This document shows positions 52,408 to 60,053 of a stretch of DNA of 60,053 nt, piece by piece. The translations under genes and the position numbers were made by a program. The DNA is from NZ13-RE01 sp049718665 (lineage in GTDB: Bacteria; Dictyoglomota; Dictyoglomia; Dictyoglomales; Dictyoglomaceae). The notes beneath the pieces were generated by a model. It saw only the letters and a list, made by a program, of their open reading frames with translations. It made no database searches and was not told the origin of the DNA. Positions within the stretch are counted from its first letter, which is position 1, and every line of letters starts with the position of its first letter. The stretch covers positions 1 through 60,053 of the forward strand of contig JBNARO010000009.1 of NCBI GenBank assembly GCA_049718665.1. Direction: 5' to 3'.

Positions 52408-53436
52408 TTACTTTACTATTATTTTAGAACCCTCCTGTAAAAATCTTCCTCTAAAATTTTCTTCTTCTATAAAAAGGTGAGAGTCTAAATCGTGATAAGA
52501 AAAGGCACCTGTTCCCGCTGAGAAGTGAACACTTTGAGTTATTCCAAGACTGGACTCTCCCATACATCCTATCATTAACCCCTTATTTCCAGCTCTTGCT
52601 AATTCTATTAATCCCAAAGCATCATATATTCCTGATTTCATAAGCTTAATATTTATAAAGTCTATACAATCTTCTTTTATTAATCTATATCCATCCTGTA
52701 GAGTAAATACACTTTCATCAGCTGCTACAGGATAAGGAGAATGAAATCTTACAAATTTTAATCCTTCATAATCAGTCTTTAATACTGGTTGTTCAAAGAT
52801 TTCTACTTTTACTCCTTCTTTATATAACTCTTTCACAAATTCTACTGCAATTTTTGCACTATAGCCCTGATTAGCATCTACTATAAACCTTGCAGAAGGA
52901 AGAGTCCTTTGAATTTCTATTACTTTTCTTAAATCTTCCTCTAAATCTATTCCTACTTTAATTTTTAATAATTTAAATCCTTCTTCATAATATCTTTTTG
53001 CCTTTTCTAACATTTTTTCAAATGAGTCTATTCCAATAGTTATATCGCTTTCAATAGCTTCCTTTTCTCCGCCGAAAAATATATAAGGAGGAATATCTTT
53101 TAGATTACAAAAGGCAGAGATAATAGCATACTCTGTCCCTGCCATAACTGAGGGAAGAAAGGATAAAGTTTTTAACTTTTTGAGTAGAGTTTTATATTTT
53201 AGAATATTCTCTCCTACTAAAAGAGTCTTTAAAGTTTTTTCCAAGGAATGGTAAGAATCCTGTGAGAAAAGATAAGAGATCATTACTGATGACGCTTCTC
53301 CCAATCCTCTTGTTCCATCTTTAAGAGTTACTTCGATCTCAAAATTTAATTCCCAACTTTTTACTCCTGTAGCTATTCTAAAAGGCTCTTTATATTTATA
53401 TTCTCTTGGTATGATTTTAATATCTACAATCTCCAT
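52408..53436 (-). CDS. Dipeptide epimerase (enolase superfamily, L-Ala-D/L-Glu epimerase-like)
   Basis: Enolase-superfamily member, 342 residues. Catalytic KxK in LLKIKVG, metal ligands in VDANQGYS, FEQP and AADES, and the second base Lys in INIKLMKSGG-like INIKLMKSGIYD. Together these match the muconate-lactonizing subgroup, in particular dipeptide epimerases, often used in recycling of peptidoglycan peptides. GGAGG precedes the ATG. First gene of its operon. Confidence 0.87.
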   Translation of the reverse strand: MEIVDIKIIPREYKYKEPFRIATGVKSWELNFEIEVTLKDGTRGLGEASSVMISYLFSQDSYHSLEKTLKTLLVGENILKYKTLLKKLKTLSFLPSVMAGTEYAIISAFCNLKDIPPYIFFGGEKEAIESDITIGIDSFEKMLEKAKRYYEEGFKLLKIKVGIDLEEDLRKVIEIQRTLPSARFIVDANQGYSAKIAVEFVKELYKEGVKVEIFEQPVLKTDYEGLKFVRFHSPYPVAADESVFTLQDGYRLIKEDCIDFINIKLMKSGIYDALGLIELARAGNKGLMIGCMGESSLGITQSVHFSAGTGAFSYHDLDSHLFIEEENFRGRFLQEGSKIIVK

Positions 53437-53472
53437 GCCTTTGCCTCCAAAAATAATTTGTAAACAATCATT

Positions 53473-53481
53473 ATTATATCA
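53473..53481 (-). promoter_or_regulatory. Extended -10 promoter of the epimerase-to-lexA operon
   Basis: TGATATAAT on the minus strand in the 55-base gap after the large hydrolase gene, about 37 bases before the ATG at 53436. The -35 area is poor, as is common with an extended -10. Confidence 0.55.
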
Positions 53482-53491
53482 GAATTTAAAC

Positions 53492-56400
53492 TTACTCAAA
53501 AACCTCAATAATAATTGGACTAAAAATTCCATAAGGGTATAAGGTATATTCATTTGTATATTCGTCTCCCTCAGTTCTAAAGGAATAAGAATCTGTCCAT
53601 AAGCTTTTTCCCCTTTTTCTATGAAGAGGACCCAACATATTTCTTGGACTTCCTACCACTTCTATCTCTATAATATTTTCTCCACTTTTTACATGCTCTG
53701 TTATCTCTATTCTATGGGCACATCTCCAAGGAATATGTCCTGCTAATTTACCATTTACCCAGATGGCTATGTGGACTGCAGAATATTCTCCCATACTCAA
53801 AAAAAACTTCTCATTCTTCTCTAACTCTAAATTAATCTTGTCTTTATAAAAAATGCTCCCTGCATAGTGAGGATATCCTTGAAGGCACCAATCTCCAAAC
53901 CTCAGAAATTTTGGCTCTTTTATAATTTCTCTATTTATAGGATCAACAGAAAAGTCTCCAATTATAAAACAATCTTCTACTTCCATAGAATTTTTATAAT
54001 AGCATTTAAGAGTTATCTCATTTTCCCCTTCTTTTAGATTAGATATGGGAATTTTATCAAAGGATCTATCTAAAAACCAACCAGAAGGTCCTCCTAATTT
54101 TTCTCCATTAAGATAAATGCTATAATTCTTTGCTCCTTCTATAACAAAATATGTATTTTTTGGAATATCTTTTATCCTAAAGTTTAATTTAAATTCCACA
54201 TAAGCCCCATCTTTAGGATGGGGAGTGTCAACCCATAGCCATCTTTGAGCAATTTTATTTACATGAATTGGAGGCATTCCTAATTTTTCTCTTATTTCCT
54301 TTTGTGCCTTCCATATAGGCATTTCACAAGACCATTCTTCTTTCTCAAATCTATATCTACACATGTCTAAGGTAAGAACATTAGGATTATCTCTCCTAAA
54401 CTCAAAAACTGGTCCTAAATATAAAGTTCTCTTTAACCTTAGCCTTTTCTCTGGTTTTATCAATGATGGTTCTTCAGGATAAACAACATAAAGTTTTGAA
54501 TCACAAGGTCCAAATTTTACTCTTAAATGCTGATTTCCATTTATCTCCATAGAGGATATTGTCTTTATTTCTCCTGTTAATGGGTTCCATTCTTCTACTT
54601 TTCCCTTACATCCTAAGGTGATATCTACTTCATATTCTTGATTTCTATCATTATTTACAACGAAAAATATTCTTTTTCCGTCATATATCCTTTCCATGTA
54701 AAGGAAGTTTTCTGCCTCCTGGACAGGAATATTTTGAATGGAAATTCTTCTTGGCAAAATTTCTTCTAATATTCTTCCTACAGCTCTTTTCCCATGAAGG
54801 ATAATTAAATCCTGATGGTTTAAAAATTCCTTTATAAGATCATGAGGTTTTGCGTCACAGTATTCAGGACATGGTTCTAAGGAAATAACTTTTCCTCCAC
54901 TATTTAAAAATTCTAAAAGGAGTTTTAAGGTTTTTTCTCTTATAGTAATCATAGGAGGAAGAATTACTAACTTATATCTTGCTTCTCCTACTATAAATTC
55001 TTTTTTATCTCTATCTACACTTCCATATTTTTCGATGATAGACTCATCTCCTAAATCAAAGTCCCAATGAAGTCCCAATAATGTTCTACAAAGACTTTGA
55101 AAATCTTTCCCTCTTTCTTCAGCTTCTTCTCCATCCTTTCCATTGAATTCACACCAAGCACTCTCTATAGGATGAATTACTAAAATATCCCTTACTGGTT
55201 TCCCCAAAGAAAGCAGTAGAGATAATCTTGCAAAGTAGTCTTCAACTACATTATTATATTTCCACCAAATATTGTGATAATTAAAAGATGGAGGATAATC
55301 TCTCTTCCTACATCCCCTTAAAGTATAAAGGACAAGATGCTGACATCTTAAATTCACACCTAAAGAATACTGCCAATCTCCTACCCATTTTTGTCCCTCA
55401 AAAGTAAACTCCCATCCAGTACATCCATATAGCTCTGAAATTACTCTTTTTTTCCCAAGTTGATTTGCAACACTACTTGCTTGCTTGACCGTTAAAATTT
55501 CTTCTGTGGATTCTGTAAGGATATCTATTCCTGGAATATGTTGATGCTCATAGTGGGGCATTATAGCACCACTAACCAATATACTTTTGGGAAAATCATT
55601 TTCAAGAAGATAATGTCCTGTAAAATAAAGATTGTGTTTTTCGCACCACTCTCCTATTTGCTTTGAATAAGATTCTACAAACAACTCTGTTATAGTTCTC
55701 CAGTAATCATATCTTGCCTTTAAAGAATACTCCCCTTTAAAAGGAATATAAACCGCTACATCAAAAAAGTCATATCCTCTTTTTTCTTTAAAATATTCAG
55801 GAAAAATATCTGTCCAAGGAAGAGAAATCTCCTCTTTATCCATGCTCCAAAGAGACGAAAAAATATTGGGCTCATCAGTGAAAATTCCTGGTATAGTCTT
55901 TCCAAATTCTTCTCCTACTTCCTTGTAATATGCTTCATAGGTAACTTCAATAAAAGTTTTAACACTTTTAGGGTTTAAATTATCACTATAAGTATCATAG
56001 TTGAACCATTCCGAAGGTTTTGTTATTTCCCTTCTTAGAAGAATAGCATATTCTGATGGAGCAAGTTCAAAAGATGAATTATCTTTTATCCTTTCCACTT
56101 TTTTAATATTTTTCCCTTCAAGTATACATTTATATATTGCCAACTCATCCCCCTTTGGAATTACCCTTCCTTGAGAAACAATCTCAAAAACAAGCCTCTT
56201 TTCTCTTCCCTCATCTCCAATCTTTTTAGCAACAAGACCACCCGCAAAACCTGAAGGCCATCGATCCTCATCATAGAGCCATGCATTCATCCCAATTTCT
56301 TTTGCTTTTTCAACTACTTTTTTTATACATTCCATCCATTCCTTACCAAGGTATTCTGTTTCTAACCCTACTCTTGAATGTATAAAAAATCCACCAATCC

Positions 56401-56527
56401 CATGATTCCTCATATCTTCAACTTGCCTTACTAACTCTTCAGGAGACAAACGATCATTCCAGGACCAAAAAGGGCTGGATCTATACTCTTTACTTGGATT
56501 TAAAAATTTCTCTTTTATATCTTCCAA
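53492..56527 (-). CDS. Large GH106-like glycoside hydrolase (alpha-L-rhamnosidase family)
   Basis: About 1011 residues without signal peptide, so probably cytoplasmic. The N terminus (RSSPFWSWNDRLSPEELVRQVEDMRNHGIGGFFIHSRVGL, then WLYDEDRWPSGFAGG) is characteristic of the GH106/alpha-L-rhamnosidase family (PF17132 by recall). The C-terminal ~300 residues contain two jelly-roll-like beta domains (YSIYLNGEKLGG; IAIWVNGKLAGHIPW). Start: the frame is open to 56596, but a promoter and AAAGGGGGG lie inside that extension, eight bases before a TTG at 56527, which I take as the start. The exact substrate is unknown. Confidence 0.8.
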   Translation of the reverse strand: MEDIKEKFLNPSKEYRSSPFWSWNDRLSPEELVRQVEDMRNHGIGGFFIHSRVGLETEYLGKEWMECIKKVVEKAKEIGMNAWLYDEDRWPSGFAGGLVAKKIGDEGREKRLVFEIVSQGRVIPKGDELAIYKCILEGKNIKKVERIKDNSSFELAPSEYAILLRREITKPSEWFNYDTYSDNLNPKSVKTFIEVTYEAYYKEVGEEFGKTIPGIFTDEPNIFSSLWSMDKEEISLPWTDIFPEYFKEKRGYDFFDVAVYIPFKGEYSLKARYDYWRTITELFVESYSKQIGEWCEKHNLYFTGHYLLENDFPKSILVSGAIMPHYEHQHIPGIDILTESTEEILTVKQASSVANQLGKKRVISELYGCTGWEFTFEGQKWVGDWQYSLGVNLRCQHLVLYTLRGCRKRDYPPSFNYHNIWWKYNNVVEDYFARLSLLLSLGKPVRDILVIHPIESAWCEFNGKDGEEAEERGKDFQSLCRTLLGLHWDFDLGDESIIEKYGSVDRDKKEFIVGEARYKLVILPPMITIREKTLKLLLEFLNSGGKVISLEPCPEYCDAKPHDLIKEFLNHQDLIILHGKRAVGRILEEILPRRISIQNIPVQEAENFLYMERIYDGKRIFFVVNNDRNQEYEVDITLGCKGKVEEWNPLTGEIKTISSMEINGNQHLRVKFGPCDSKLYVVYPEEPSLIKPEKRLRLKRTLYLGPVFEFRRDNPNVLTLDMCRYRFEKEEWSCEMPIWKAQKEIREKLGMPPIHVNKIAQRWLWVDTPHPKDGAYVEFKLNFRIKDIPKNTYFVIEGAKNYSIYLNGEKLGGPSGWFLDRSFDKIPISNLKEGENEITLKCYYKNSMEVEDCFIIGDFSVDPINREIIKEPKFLRFGDWCLQGYPHYAGSIFYKDKINLELEKNEKFFLSMGEYSAVHIAIWVNGKLAGHIPWRCAHRIEITEHVKSGENIIEIEVVGSPRNMLGPLHRKRGKSLWTDSYSFRTEGDEYTNEYTLYPYGIFSPIIIEVFE

Positions 56528-56564
56528 GATATATTCCCCCCTTTCAATTTTTAAATCCTTTCTA

Positions 56565-56593
56565 ATTTTATTATTTTTCTTTTTTGCAAACAA
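56565..56593 (-). promoter_or_regulatory. Promoter of the GH106-like gene
   Basis: TTGTTT (56593-56588), 17-base spacer, TAAAAT (56570-56565) on the minus strand. Transcription from here would begin near 56558, excluding the upstream ATG at 56596 as start codon. Confidence 0.6.
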
Positions 56594-56663
56594 CAATTAC
56601 TTTTCTAAAAGTGAAATTTGTGATAAATTAAAGATAGGTATAATTTATAAAGAAGGGAGTAAG

Positions 56664-57590
56664 ATGGAAGATATTACAAAACTCCTTGATAAAAAGAATT
56701 TAGAGTTTGGGGATTTACCCTCTTATCTTTTAAATTTTGATCGCTTTCTCAGAAAAATAAGGAAAGAAAAATCTACAGGAATTCTTTTTTATAACGATGA
56801 AAAATTCAAAGAAATTGTATTAATCTATCAAGGAAAAGCTTTCCTTGCAAAAATCCTAAATATCCCTGAATATGACGACTTAAGTGCTATTAATTTTTTA
56901 ATCCAACAGATTTATTCTGGGGCAGGCAAAATAAGTTTTTATAATGTAGATAAGTCTTTAATAATCGCTCTTGCGGGTCGTTATATAGGAAAGCCTTTAT
57001 ATATTCAATTAGATGTGGACACAATTATTCCCAGTAGATTTTTTGCTCTTCTTCAGAAAAGGGGATTTAGTGGTGTAGTATTTTATGAAAATCCCTCCGA
57101 AGTTAGATATTGGCTATTCCAAAAAGGAAATCCCTTAAATGCTCTTCCTGGAGTCTTACCTCCAAAGGGTAATTTAAATGTGTTTATTATTGAGGGTATT
57201 CCTTTAATAGATTATTTTGAAGAATGGGAAAAAGAGGAAAGAAAAAAAATCATCAATTTTTCTCAAAGGATTTTATCAAATGTTGCTAAAACTTTAGCAG
57301 AAAGGTGGGGACAAAGCACTACAGAACTTCTTCTCCTCCCTTTAGAGAAAACTCATGGTCCTATAAAAATTACTTTTGATAGAAAGAATTGGAACTGTCA
57401 TATTGAATCGCAAGAAGAGACTGTATATTTGGCTCAAGAAGTAGAAAGACTTTATGCGCGTCTTTTAAGAGAGATTAAGGAAAGAGGAGAGGAAAATTTT
57501 GCAGAAAAATTAGAACTTTCTGCTTTCAATCTACTTCAGGAAGAGAAAATTATTTGGCCAGATACTGGAGAAAAGATATTTAGAAGATAG
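56664..57590 (+). CDS. Protein of unknown function with two DUF4388-like segments
   Basis: 308 residues, no signal peptide or membrane helix. Two related stretches occur: STGILFYNDEKFKEIVLIYQGKAFLA (residues ~37-63) and FSGVVFYENPSEVRYWLFQKGNPLNAL (~135-162). Both have the 'G-x-h-x-F-Y ... h-h-x-x-G-x-x-x-A' pattern of DUF4388/PatA-type domains, which occur in proteins linked to signalling. The C-terminal third is predicted helical. AAGAAGGGAG and TATAAT (56639-56644) precede the ATG. Role unknown; not part of an operon. Confidence 0.65.
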   Translation: MEDITKLLDKKNLEFGDLPSYLLNFDRFLRKIRKEKSTGILFYNDEKFKEIVLIYQGKAFLAKILNIPEYDDLSAINFLIQQIYSGAGKISFYNVDKSLIIALAGRYIGKPLYIQLDVDTIIPSRFFALLQKRGFSGVVFYENPSEVRYWLFQKGNPLNALPGVLPPKGNLNVFIIEGIPLIDYFEEWEKEERKKIINFSQRILSNVAKTLAERWGQSTTELLLLPLEKTHGPIKITFDRKNWNCHIESQEETVYLAQEVERLYARLLREIKERGEENFAEKLELSAFNLLQEEKIIWPDTGEKIFRR

Positions 57591-57628
57591 GGAGACCTCA
57601 AAAGGTCTCCCTTAACATTTTTTTTAGA
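57590..57628 (+). terminator. Intrinsic terminator of the DUF4388-like gene
   Basis: GGGAGACCT pairs with AGGTCTCCC across a four-base loop, and eight Ts follow after a short TTAACA. The stop codon of the gene overlaps the first base of the stem. The T-run reaches into the stop codon of the convergent transketolase gene. Confidence 0.85.
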
Positions 57629-59552
57629 GATTATCTTTCACTGTTTGAACTAAGGAGTCTACATCTAACCCTTGGAGCTTGAATAGGGCATCTGGCTTTC
57701 CAGAAGCTCCATATTCTTTTATTCCAAGTTTTTTAAACCTGACAGAAAATCCTCCCTCTGCTAATGCGTTTCCAATAATATCTCCTATTCCTGTATGAAC
57801 ATTATGATCCTCATAAGTTATTATTAGTCCTGTACTCACTGCTTCTTTTAGGGCAGTCCAATCTATTTCATTAACACAAGAGAAGTTTAATACTTTTACA
57901 TATATTCCCATCTCTTTTAATTTCTCCCATGCTTGAACCGCTCTGTGTAGCATACTTCCCATACTAATTATGGCTCCTTTATCTCCATCTCTTACTTTAT
58001 CCATCTTTCCATAGGTAAACTTGTAATCTTTTCCAAAGAAAGGATTCCCTTTTTCATCAGTTATTATGGGGATTACAGATCTTCCCATGGCAACCAAAAA
58101 GTTTCCAGGCTCTTTTGCAATATATCTTATAACTCTATCTGTTTGATTTGGATCTGCGGGAACTATAATTTTAAATCCAAAAAGATTTCTAAAAGTCCCA
58201 ATGTAATCTATACATTGATGAGTCTTTCCATCTTCTCCCACATCAAGTCCACAATGAGTTACTACTAATTTTAGATTTGTAAAATTAATATCATTCAATC
58301 TATGCTGGTTATATGTTTCATCTACGCCAAATACTCCAAAGTCTGCAAAAAATGTCAAAACTCCTTGAGTGGATAATGCTCCCGCTATAGTCGCAGTATT
58401 ATGTTCTTGTATTCCTCCCTCAAAGAAATTATTTGGTGCTACTTTCTCAAACTCATGAGTTCTTACCGATTCTACTAAGTCACAATCAAATACTGCAATA
58501 GGGGTTCTATCAGGTTTTCCAATATTTAATTCTGCAATATTTCTTAGAGCCTTTCCAAAGGCAGATCTATTATCCATTTTCATATCAGGAGTATAAGTAA
58601 AAGGTTCGCCAACATCTATGTTTACTGGTTCTATTTCTATAATATGTTTTCCTTCTTCCTTAAACTCTTCTCTCATCTTTCTATACTTTTCCAAATCATC
58701 TTCAACTCCTAGCTCTTCCAATGCCTTTTTATATTCCTCAGGCTTTAATGCCCTTCCATGAAATTCAAACTTATTCTCCATAAAAGATACACCTTTCCCC
58801 ATTACTGTATGTGCAAGTATTGCAGTGGGCTTTCCATCATTTATTGCCCTTCTTATCCCTTGATAAATATCTTGAAAATCATGTCCATCCACTTCTATTA
58901 CTTCCCATCCATCAGACAAATAATTCTCTTTTATATTTTGAGGCATAATATGAGAAAGAGGACCAGAGAGTTGAAGCTTATTATAATCAATAAGGACTGT
59001 TAAATTTGAAAGATTATATTTCACTGCAAACCTTCTTGCTTCTGAGATTTGTCCCTTTTGTTGCTCCCCATCTCCCATTACTACAAAAACATGATAATTT
59101 TTGCCCTTTAGTCTTGCAGAAAGAGCCATTCCACATCCTGCAGAAAGTCCTTGCCCTAAATTTCCAGTGCTCCATTCTACTCCTGGCACATATCTTTCTA
59201 CATGTCCCTCAAAGATACTTCCTGCTAACCTAAAGTATGCAATTGCTTTGTCTATATCAAAAAATCCAAGATTTCCAAGAGCAGAATAAACTCCAGGAGA
59301 CGTATGACCATGACTTATGATAATTCTATCTCTATCAGGGTTTTTTGGATTCTGGGGATCTACATTAGCAAAGAAATAAAGAGTAAGATACATTTCAATA
59401 GAAGACATAGAGCCACCTGGATGCCCTGATCCTGCAAGGGTAGTCATTTTCAGAATGTCTCCCCTACATTTATGAGCAAGTTTCTTTAGGTATTCCAGAG
59501 TATTATTATCTATTTTTTCATCTATAAATCCTTTTACTGTTTTTATCCCCAT
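57624..59552 (-). CDS. tkt: Transketolase (single-chain)
   Basis: Thiamine-diphosphate enzyme of the pentose-phosphate pathway, 642 residues on one chain, unlike the split two-gene form common in archaea and some anaerobes. TPP/metal site GDGEQQKGQISEA; GSGHPGGSMSSIE near the N terminus; the pyrimidine-domain Glu in FEGGIQEHNTATIAGAL; the C-terminal domain is complete. GGAGGG precedes the ATG. Stand-alone unit with an extended -10 promoter. 1-Deoxyxylulose-phosphate synthase was considered, but length and motifs fit transketolase better. Confidence 0.93.
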   Translation of the reverse strand: MGIKTVKGFIDEKIDNNTLEYLKKLAHKCRGDILKMTTLAGSGHPGGSMSSIEMYLTLYFFANVDPQNPKNPDRDRIIISHGHTSPGVYSALGNLGFFDIDKAIAYFRLAGSIFEGHVERYVPGVEWSTGNLGQGLSAGCGMALSARLKGKNYHVFVVMGDGEQQKGQISEARRFAVKYNLSNLTVLIDYNKLQLSGPLSHIMPQNIKENYLSDGWEVIEVDGHDFQDIYQGIRRAINDGKPTAILAHTVMGKGVSFMENKFEFHGRALKPEEYKKALEELGVEDDLEKYRKMREEFKEEGKHIIEIEPVNIDVGEPFTYTPDMKMDNRSAFGKALRNIAELNIGKPDRTPIAVFDCDLVESVRTHEFEKVAPNNFFEGGIQEHNTATIAGALSTQGVLTFFADFGVFGVDETYNQHRLNDINFTNLKLVVTHCGLDVGEDGKTHQCIDYIGTFRNLFGFKIIVPADPNQTDRVIRYIAKEPGNFLVAMGRSVIPIITDEKGNPFFGKDYKFTYGKMDKVRDGDKGAIISMGSMLHRAVQAWEKLKEMGIYVKVLNFSCVNEIDWTALKEAVSTGLIITYEDHNVHTGIGDIIGNALAEGGFSVRFKKLGIKEYGASGKPDALFKLQGLDVDSLVQTVKDNL

Positions 59553-59592
59553 TTTTTACCCTCCAGTTTATTTAAAATATAATTTTAAATCC

Positions 59593-59601
59593 ATTATATC
59601 A
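59593..59601 (-). promoter_or_regulatory. Extended -10 promoter of the transketolase gene
   Basis: TGATATAAT on the minus strand, about 40 bases before the ATG at 59552, directly downstream of the terminator of the preceding gene. Confidence 0.6.
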
Positions 59602-59621
59602 TAGAGGGGGGAGATAAAAAC

Positions 59622-59650
59622 AAAAAACCCTGGGGAGAGGATTCCCCAGG
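59622..59650 (-). terminator. Intrinsic terminator of the outer-membrane-like gene
   Basis: On the minus strand, CCTGGGGA pairs with TCCCCAGG over a six-base loop, followed by GTTTTTTG. It lies about 30 bases after the stop at 59683. Confidence 0.88.
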
Positions 59651-59682
59651 ACGTGAAAGAGAAGGTGGTGTCTACTTATCCT

Positions 59683-60053
59683 TTAGAATTTCGCAGATCC
59701 AGAAGCAATAAATTTGAGGTGAGATAGGTCAGGAGAAATATTTTGAATTTGCTCTCCAAGAACCGCTACATCTAAGGATAAACCAAGAAGACTTACTCCT
59801 GCGCCAACAGAGTAAGTTAATCCTCTTAGAGCAAGTTCTGCTGCTTTTGTTGGATCAAGCTCTTCTAATCTTAAATTTCCATAAGCACCAGCCCTCAAAG
59901 CAAGAATGGGAAGAACCCAAAATTCTACTCCCGCATGTAATGTTCCGTATCTCCAATTTGTTGGTTTATTCCAATTTTCTGAGGTAAAATTATGACTTAC
60001 ATCAAAGTTTTCTAAATCTAAAGCTAATTTTATCGTTCCTAAATCTAATGCAG
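59683..60053 (-). CDS. C-terminal part of an outer-membrane beta-barrel-like protein (cut by window edge)
   Basis: The frame is open from the right edge to the stop, giving the last ~122 residues. Alternating hydrophobic and polar residues form several transmembrane-type beta strands (YGTLHAGVEFWVLPILALRAGAYG; YSVGAGVSLLGLSLDVAVLG), with turns between, and the chain ends in Phe (IASGSAKF). A C-terminal Phe is the recognition signal of the Bam machinery in diderm bacteria. An apparent TTG start at 59898 is inside the frame and not the real start. It resembles PorV/UPF0164-like barrels; exact family unknown. Confidence 0.65.
   Translation of the reverse strand, partial: ALDLGTIKLALDLENFDVSHNFTSENWNKPTNWRYGTLHAGVEFWVLPILALRAGAYGNLRLEELDPTKAAELALRGLTYSVGAGVSLLGLSLDVAVLGEQIQNISPDLSHLKFIASGSAKF

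Noticed and set aside
1..60053. CRISPR arrays, insertion sequences, prophage, tRNA genes
   Set aside because: I saw no regularly spaced direct repeats, transposase or integrase genes, phage modules or tRNA cloverleafs; single short tRNA-like folds cannot be excluded without a scan.

Overview
The window is about 60 kb of AT-rich bacterial DNA. It carries 52 protein-coding genes: 51 complete or reconstructable, and one cut by the right edge. Gene content suggests a thermophilic, fermentative, sugar-using anaerobe of the Dictyoglomus type. That is an inference from several lines: a [NiFe] hydrogenase with archaeal-looking HypA/HypB maturases, several CUT1 sugar importers, T-box control of amino-acid operons, a GH106-like hydrolase, and periplasmic binding proteins whose signal peptides lack a lipobox. 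The last point, and an outer-membrane-like barrel with a C-terminal Phe at the right edge, fit a diderm cell. I see no tRNA, rRNA, CRISPR array, insertion sequence or prophage. A run of 10 Ns at 36583-36592 shows that this is a draft assembly.

Left part, minus strand (77-7570): a hydrogenase operon hypA - ATPase-type hypB - hoxU/nuoG-like - hoxY - hoxH - maturation protease - hypF, with its own promoter. Next (7620-17150, minus) is a branched-chain amino-acid operon ilvB-ilvN-ilvC-leuA-leuC-leuD-leuB-cimA behind a T-box leader whose specifier reads CTC (Leu). Upstream of it lie murT-gatD (lipid II amidation), a lipoate ligase-like gene, a LacI-type regulator, and a sugar ABC operon (binding protein, two permeases, secreted phosphoesterase), all on the minus strand.

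Middle, mostly plus strand (24.9-33.9 kb): a small membrane protein, a maltose-type ABC operon (malE-malF-malG), a Gfo/Idh oxidoreductase with a small secreted protein, a diguanylate cyclase and an iron alcohol dehydrogenase. A 14-bp inverted repeat occurs at the same distance downstream of the -10 box in front of both the lacI gene and malE, which points to autoregulation plus control of malEFG. From 33.9 to 37.5 kb (minus) are a PadR regulator and three genes of the 2-hydroxyacyl-CoA dehydratase / activator family; the first of these is interrupted by the N-run.

Right part: a complete trpEGDCFBA operon (37.9-44.3 kb, plus) behind a T-box leader with specifier TGG (Trp). A dipeptide-type ABC operon without ATPases converges on it. 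Then come a DUF6504-like small gene, and a minus-strand operon of dipeptide epimerase - PHP phosphatase - tldD - tldE - lexA. The window ends with a large GH106-like hydrolase, a DUF4388-like protein, a full-length transketolase and the end of an outer-membrane-like protein.

Recurring themes are: a strong hairpin between the binding-protein gene and the first permease gene in all three ABC operons; no ABC ATPase gene in any of them; TGATATAAT extended -10 promoters, two of which sit only a few bases before the start codon; and very tight packing, including two convergent gene pairs that overlap at their 3' ends.
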